From Candidatus Didemnitutus sp. (lineage in GTDB: Bacteria; Verrucomicrobiota; Verrucomicrobiia; Opitutales; Opitutaceae), in the NCBI GenBank assembly GCA_017991595.1, contig JAGOQJ010000012.1, positions 1 to 46,317 on the forward strand: a stretch of DNA of 46,317 nt, given 5' to 3'. The notes below the pieces were generated by a model, which did no database searches, was not told where the DNA came from, and was given only the letters and a program-made list of their open reading frames with translations. The number at the start of each line of letters is the position of its first letter. Position 1 is the stretch's first letter. Of the stretch, positions 42,029-46,317 are shown in pieces. The position numbers and the translations under genes were made by a program.

Positions 42029-43393
42029 ATGACGAGTGACGGCGCCCGCGATCCTTACGCCGCGCTGCGCGAGGTCGGTTACCGCCGTTACCTGATCGGC
42101 AACTTTCTCACGAACGTCGGCCGCCAGGCCGTGAGCATCGCGGCCACCTGGCAGATCTACCAGTGGACGCACTCCGCCACCGCACTCGGCCTCGTGGGCT
42201 TGGTGAATGTCATCCCGCTGCTGCTCTTCGTGCTGCCCGCCGGGGCGCTCGCGGATCGCGTGGATCGCCGGACGATCATCGTGCGCGGCATGGCCGTCAC
42301 CAGCCTGCTCTCGCTCGCGCTCGCCGTCGTCAGCCATTACGAGGCGGCGATCCCGCGCCTCGCCCTGCTCGACGCCGCCAACGCCGGCCTGCGGTCCATC
42401 GCGCTCGTTTTCGAGCAACAGGTCGATCCCTCCGCGCTGACCTTCGACAAGCCCGCGCTGCCGCTCGTCTATCTGCTGCTGTTGCTGCACGCCGTGGTGC
42501 GCGTCATCGCCTCGCCGGCGCGCGGCTCGATCGTGCCGCTGCTGGTGCCGACGCGCTCGCTCAGCAACGCCGTCACCTGGAGCTCGAGCACCTTCGAGCT
42601 CTCGACGGTCGTCGGTCCCGCGCTCGGCGGCCTGATCGTCGCCGCCTCCGGCTACTCGCTCGTCTATGCGCTCGATGTCGTCTGCGCGCTCTCGCTCGCG
42701 TGGGCGTTGCGCGGCGTCTCTCTGCGCAGCGCGCCGTTGTCCGCGCCGCCGGCCGGGCAAAACACGGGCACGCTCGCCGGCGCCCGGTTCATCTGGCGGC
42801 GCCAGCCGTTGCTGGCCGCGATGACGCTCGACATGTTTGCGGTGATCTTCGGCGGCGCGGTGATCCTGCTCCCGATCTACGCCGACCAGATCCTGCACGT
42901 CGGACCGGCCGGGCTCGGCTGGCTGCGTGCCGCGCCCGCGCTCGGCGCCATCACCATGGCGTTCGTCGTCGCGCACTCGGAGCCATGGCGGCGGCCCGGA
43001 CTGGTCATGCTTTGGTCCGTCGTCGGCTTCGGCGCCGCGATGATCGTGTTCGGGCTCTCCACCTCGCTGTGGTTGTCGATGCTGGCGCTGTTCCTCAGCG
43101 GGGCCTGCGACAACGTCAGCGTGGTCGTGCGTCACTCAGTCGTGCAACTGCTGACGCCCGACTTTCTGCGCGGCCGGGTCACGTCGGTGAACCAGCTCTT
43201 CATCGGCTCTTCCAACGAGATTTCCGCCCTGCGCGCCGGCCTGATCGCGGCGCTGCTCGGCCCGGTGCTGGCCGCCACGCTCGGCGGCCTCGGCTCCATC
43301 GCCGTCGCAGCCGCGGTTGCGCTGGTGTGGCCCGGGCTCAAGACGTTGCCTCCGCTTCATCAACTCGATTCCGAGGGGGCCGAAAAGCCCTAG
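42029..43393 (+). CDS. MFS transporter (EntS/MFS_3-like exporter)
   Basis: The 454-residue membrane protein shows about twelve hydrophobic segments. The start 'LREVGYRRYLIGNFLTNVGRQAVSIAATWQIY' spread over residues 10-42, the motif-A-like loop 'GALADRVDRRTIIVRG' and 'RLFVASSNEISALRAG'-type later loop ('FIGSSNEISALRAGLIAALL') fit the MFS_3 group that includes the enterobactin exporter EntS. An inserted stretch at about 125-150 ('FEQQVDPSALTF') is unusual for the family and lies between two membrane segments. The substrate is not known; a metabolite or siderophore efflux role is only an analogy. Confidence 0.88.
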   Translation: MTSDGARDPYAALREVGYRRYLIGNFLTNVGRQAVSIAATWQIYQWTHSATALGLVGLVNVIPLLLFVLPAGALADRVDRRTIIVRGMAVTSLLSLALAVVSHYEAAIPRLALLDAANAGLRSIALVFEQQVDPSALTFDKPALPLVYLLLLLHAVVRVIASPARGSIVPLLVPTRSLSNAVTWSSSTFELSTVVGPALGGLIVAASGYSLVYALDVVCALSLAWALRGVSLRSAPLSAPPAGQNTGTLAGARFIWRRQPLLAAMTLDMFAVIFGGAVILLPIYADQILHVGPAGLGWLRAAPALGAITMAFVVAHSEPWRRPGLVMLWSVVGFGAAMIVFGLSTSLWLSMLALFLSGACDNVSVVVRHSVVQLLTPDFLRGRVTSVNQLFIGSSNEISALRAGLIAALLGPVLAATLGGLGSIAVAAAVALVWPGLKTLPPLHQLDSEGAEKP

Positions 43394-43454
43394 GTTAAAA
43401 ACGGTTAGACACATCCCGGAGATTGACCCACGCTGCGTCGCAGACGCCCCCCGA

Positions 43455-44891
43455 ATGAGCAGCTCCCGCAAGACCTCGATGATTTACGCGCTCGTGCTCA
43501 GCCTGGTAGCAGGCTTGGCCGCCATCATCCTGCAGGATGACCTGCGCGAGCGCATGGGCACGGCTTACTACATCGTGTCCCTCTCGATCATCGGCTGCGT
43601 GCTGCTGGTCCTGAGCGGTTATCTCTGGGACCGCGCCATGATCACGCGCCTGCGCGCGCTCGGCAGCCAGGCCCGCTCGATCCAGACGGACCTCGACGAG
43701 CCGGCCCCGCCCGCCAAGGACGACGAAGTCGGCCACGACGAGATCATCGGGCTCGCGCGGCAGATCGAGCGCATGGCGCGCTCGTTGCAACGCGTGGAGG
43801 CCAGCTACCGCGGCATCGTCGAGGACCAGTTCGACCTCATCTGCCGCTACAAGCAGGATGACACGCTGACGTTCGTGAACGGCGCCTATTGCCGCTTTTA
43901 TGCGAAGAAGCGCGCCGACCTGCTCGGCACGCCCTTCGCCGGCCTCTCCAGCCGCAGCCGCCTGCCGTGGAACAGCGACCCTGCGATCCAGACCTTCGAA
44001 CAGGAAATTCCGACCCCGGCCGGCACGGTCTGGTTGCAGTGGATCGTGCGCGAAATCCACGATAGCGAAGGCCGCATCCACGAATACCAAGCCGTCGGCC
44101 ACGACGTCACCGCGCGCAAGCTCGCCGAGGCCGCCCTGTTCCGCGCCAAGGAAGCCGCCGAAGCCGCCAATCGCGCCAAGGGCGAGTTTCTCGCCATCGT
44201 CAGCCACGAAATCCGCAACCCCATCAGCGGCGTGATCGGCTTCGCCGACATCCTCGGCGACACCGAGCTCACGGCCGAACAGCGCGAATACGTGAATCTG
44301 ATCCGCAGCAGCGGCGACTCGCTCCTTTTCCTCATCAACGACATCCTCGACTTCTCCAAGATCGAGGCCGGCAAGATCGAGCTCGAGCACGCGCCCTTCT
44401 CCCCGCGCAACTGCGTGCAGGATGTCGTCGCGTTCTTCGCCCCCAAGGCCGACGCCGCCCAACTCGCCCTCGACAGCAAGATCGCCCTCGACGTCCCCGC
44501 TGTCGTCTCCGGCGACGTCTATCGTCTGCGCCAGATCCTCATCAACCTCGTCGGCAACGCGGTGAAATTCACCCGCCGCGGCGGCGTGACCGTGCACCTC
44601 GACGCCCTCGCGTCCGACCACGCGCGCGACGAGCTGCTGCTCCGTTTCACCATCGAGGACACCGGCGTCGGCCTCACCGCCGAGCAGATCGCCAAGCTGT
44701 TCCGTCCCTTCGCCCAAGCCGACGCCGCCACCTCGCGCAAATACGGCGGCACGGGCCTCGGCCTGATCATCTGCAAGCGACTCACCGAATTGATGGGCGG
44801 CAACATTTGGGTCGAAAGCACGCCCGGCCAGGGCTCGAAGTTCTCCTTCGCCATTCGCGTCGGCCAAGTCGCACCGAGCACGGTGGCGTAA
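43455..44891 (+). CDS. Membrane PAS sensor histidine kinase
   Basis: The 478-residue protein starts at the ATG 43455. Two membrane segments (about 9-25 and 36-58) flank a very short external loop, so sensing is probably cytoplasmic. A PAS domain spans about 115-235 ('DQFDLICRYKQDDTLTFVNG', 'HEYQAVGHDVTARKLAE'). HisKA follows with H251 in 'IVSHEIRNPISGVIGFADIL', then HATPase_c ('INLVGNAVKFT', 'IEDTGVGLTAEQ', 'GGTGLGLIICKRL'). There is no receiver domain and no response regulator gene beside it, so it is an orphan kinase. The upstream gap to the MFS gene is 61 bp, so co-transcription is possible. Confidence 0.93.
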   Translation: MSSSRKTSMIYALVLSLVAGLAAIILQDDLRERMGTAYYIVSLSIIGCVLLVLSGYLWDRAMITRLRALGSQARSIQTDLDEPAPPAKDDEVGHDEIIGLARQIERMARSLQRVEASYRGIVEDQFDLICRYKQDDTLTFVNGAYCRFYAKKRADLLGTPFAGLSSRSRLPWNSDPAIQTFEQEIPTPAGTVWLQWIVREIHDSEGRIHEYQAVGHDVTARKLAEAALFRAKEAAEAANRAKGEFLAIVSHEIRNPISGVIGFADILGDTELTAEQREYVNLIRSSGDSLLFLINDILDFSKIEAGKIELEHAPFSPRNCVQDVVAFFAPKADAAQLALDSKIALDVPAVVSGDVYRLRQILINLVGNAVKFTRRGGVTVHLDALASDHARDELLLRFTIEDTGVGLTAEQIAKLFRPFAQADAATSRKYGGTGLGLIICKRLTELMGGNIWVESTPGQGSKFSFAIRVGQVAPSTVA

Positions 44892-45095
44892 ACCTCGGCC
44901 GAAGCCGCTCTTCGCGCGTGCCTCCGACATCGTGCCGCTCAGCCGCACGAGACAGAACGTTTCGGCACGGCATCCCCACGCCGGATCGCGGCTTCGCCCC
45001 GTCCGATAATCGGTTTGCCCAGATGGCGCGGCGTGGCATCCTCTGTCCCGTCGCCGGGCCAGCGACGCACCACGCCACCCTCCACGCCCCTCCTC
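44892..45095. other. Intergenic gap before the last gene
   Basis: These 204 bp have no supported gene, and no clear hairpin or promoter pair was recognised. Frames that read through it are unlike proteins. Confidence 0.5.
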
Positions 45096-46229
45096 ATGAA
45101 GCGACTCCTTGTCCTCGTAGGAACCTGCGCCCTTGGCGCATTTTCCCTGTCCGCCGCCGACGAAGCCACCAAGGTTTCCGGCGGCTATTTCATCTTCCCC
45201 GGCGGGTTCGAAACCCAGACCCTCACACCAACCGCCGACGGAAACTTCGACGACGCCGAAGTCACGCGGCTGATCCGCGCCAACTACAAGACACTCGACT
45301 TCCTGCAAACGCGGGTCGTCGCCAACGGCAAGGTGACCGAGACCGCGCGCGTGAACTTCTTCAACAAGTTCAAGGAAATCACCGTGGCGCGAAACAGCAC
45401 CCCGATGTTTTCGTCGCGCCGCTACCTCTCGACCACCGCCGGCGGCGGCCTGAATTACTTCTTCGAGATCAGCGCCAAGGCGAAATACGAATACCTCCTC
45501 GAAATCGATCACACGCAGGCCGATGCCGCCTACAACCTGGCAATCAAGGTGAACCCTTACGACCTGATGCTCGCGCAGGTTGCCGGACAGCTGCACGCGG
45601 CACGGCGCTTCATCATCTTCAGCAAGATGATCATGGCCCCCGCCCTGCTCTTCCGCCATCAGCTCGTCGACACGCAGGCGAACGCCAGCTTCCCCGTCTT
45701 TTTCAGCTCCAGCGGCAGCTACGTGTCCAACGTGAAGGAAAACTTCAACGGCAAGCTCGCCCTGCGCCGTTACGCCAATGCCGCAGCGGCGGACGAGTTC
45801 TACAAGAGCACCGACCCGATGTTCATCGAAGTGGGTCCCGGCCCGCTGCCGGACAGCGAAGGCGACAACATCGCCCCGCAGGACCTGATGATCACCTACG
45901 CCGGCCGGCGCTACCAGCTTTCGCCGCGTTATGCGCAGCATCTCAGCGCCGAGGGCGTGGCCTTCAGCATGCCCACCAACGCCAAGGATTACCGTGCCGC
46001 CCCGAGCAACCTGCACCTCAACGCCGCCGCTCTCACGCGACTCGCGCTCAACCGCGACGGACTGCTGACCAAAGCCATGATGGAGACCGCGAGCTTCGAT
46101 CCGGACGTGCCCTCGCAGTTCCCCGCCACCATCGCCTCGCTCGCGATTGCCGATGCCGTCGCCCAGATTTCCGAAAAGGGTGCCGCCGTGAGTATGCGTC
46201 CGACCGGCGTCCCCGTTGACGGCTCGTAG
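45096..46229 (+). CDS. Secreted protein of unknown function
   Basis: The 377-residue product from the ATG 45096 has a clear signal peptide ('RLLVLVGTCALGAFSLSA', cleavage near residue 21). The mature protein is mixed alpha/beta with 'SGGYFIFPGGFETQTL', 'GGGLNYFFEISAKAKYEYLL', 'ARRFIIFSKMIMAPALLF' and 'ITYAGRRYQLSPRYAQHL'. It has no Cys-rich or repeat motif and no recognisable catalytic signature. An upstream in-frame ATG at 45015 would put 27 residues before the signal. It stands alone after the histidine kinase gene. The stop codon TAG lies inside a short repeat that recurs 65 bp downstream. Confidence 0.75.
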   Translation: MKRLLVLVGTCALGAFSLSAADEATKVSGGYFIFPGGFETQTLTPTADGNFDDAEVTRLIRANYKTLDFLQTRVVANGKVTETARVNFFNKFKEITVARNSTPMFSSRRYLSTTAGGGLNYFFEISAKAKYEYLLEIDHTQADAAYNLAIKVNPYDLMLAQVAGQLHAARRFIIFSKMIMAPALLFRHQLVDTQANASFPVFFSSSGSYVSNVKENFNGKLALRRYANAAAADEFYKSTDPMFIEVGPGPLPDSEGDNIAPQDLMITYAGRRYQLSPRYAQHLSAEGVAFSMPTNAKDYRAAPSNLHLNAAALTRLALNRDGLLTKAMMETASFDPDVPSQFPATIASLAIADAVAQISEKGAAVSMRPTGVPVDGS

Positions 46230-46311
46230 TAGCCAGTAGTCTGGCAGAGGCTCTGTTGAGAGTGGTGGCTAGTGCCTACAACTCGCTCTCGTAGTAGCCA
46301 CTACTACGAGA
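46223..46311 (+). repeat. Short direct and inverted repeats after the last gene
   Basis: CTCGTAGTAGCCA occurs at 46223-46235 (containing the stop codon) and again at 46288-46300. The second copy continues into a perfect 11-bp hairpin (46287-46297 with 46301-46311, loop CCA). The hairpin may be the terminator, and the direct repeat suggests a small palindromic element that continues past the window edge. Confidence 0.55.
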
Positions 46312-46317
46312 CTGACC

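Noticed and set aside
1..46317. CRISPR array, prophage, integrase, transposase, rRNA or tRNA genes
   Set aside because: No regularly spaced repeats, recombinase motifs or RNA gene patterns were recognised in either strand on reading through the window.

Overview
The window is a high-GC bacterial chromosome segment that most resembles the Opitutaceae (phylum Verrucomicrobiota). The pointers are the style of the TonB-dependent receptor, secreted proteins ending in a 'TIQRSSDLVTWT' type C-terminal domain, the divergent RecO-like and cytidylate kinase proteins, and uniformly GC-rich third codon positions. This placement is an inference from protein style; no rRNA or tRNA gene was seen.

Left edge to 5.4 kb. 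The first 64 bases, on the minus strand, are the start of mraZ, so a division and cell-wall (dcw) cluster should continue to the left. Upstream of it lie 10-bp-spaced TGGGG-type repeats that look like an MraZ operator. After a gene-poor stretch comes an AT-richer island: an exported coiled-coil protein (907-1707), then three genes joined by ATGA stop/start overlaps (1776-5424). These encode a cytoplasmic coiled-coil protein of unknown family, a membrane-anchored DUF4041 protein with a GIY-YIG-like (T5orf172/MUG113) C-terminus, and a DUF6602 protein with PD-(D/E)XK nuclease motifs. This cassette is the best candidate here for an undescribed system, possibly antiphage defence.

5.5-13.2 kb. Two tandem paralogous secreted proteins (one module and two modules) share a nearly identical 3' end. 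They are followed by an outer-membrane phospholipase A (pldA), a LacI-type regulator, and a secreted PL7 alginate lyase with accessory Ig-like, chitobiase-C-like and carbohydrate-binding domains.

13.4-19 kb. A siderophore-type TonB-dependent receptor and an acyl-CoA ligase/esterase gene pair diverge from an intergenic region with two Fur-like palindromes, suggesting iron control on both sides.

19-29.9 kb. This is a housekeeping block. One plus-strand run holds DUF971, DUF502, a RecO-like protein and a nuclease-helicase fusion (Cas4/RecB-like nuclease plus XPD/DinG-type Fe-S helicase). A YacL-like PIN-TRAM membrane protein with a 44-residue membrane peptide gene, an EVE protein, and a coiled-coil protein with a degenerate formylglycine-generating-enzyme-like domain follow. 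The block ends with the tyrA-aroA-cmk-plsC operon.

29.9-40.3 kb. A LysR regulator and an FMN-dependent 2-hydroxy-acid oxidase share the minus strand. The oxidase gene carries an in-frame 78-bp element with 28-bp perfect inverted repeats. Next come a MarR regulator with a complete RND efflux operon (adaptor, pump, outer-membrane factor) and a second TolC-like gene.

40.4-46.3 kb. Here lie a DUF1080 protein, a metallo-beta-lactamase-fold hydrolase with an HTH-like N-terminus, an MFS exporter, a PAS histidine kinase without a receiver, and a secreted protein of unknown function followed by a short repeat-rich end. No CRISPR array, integrase, transposase, rRNA or tRNA gene was seen.
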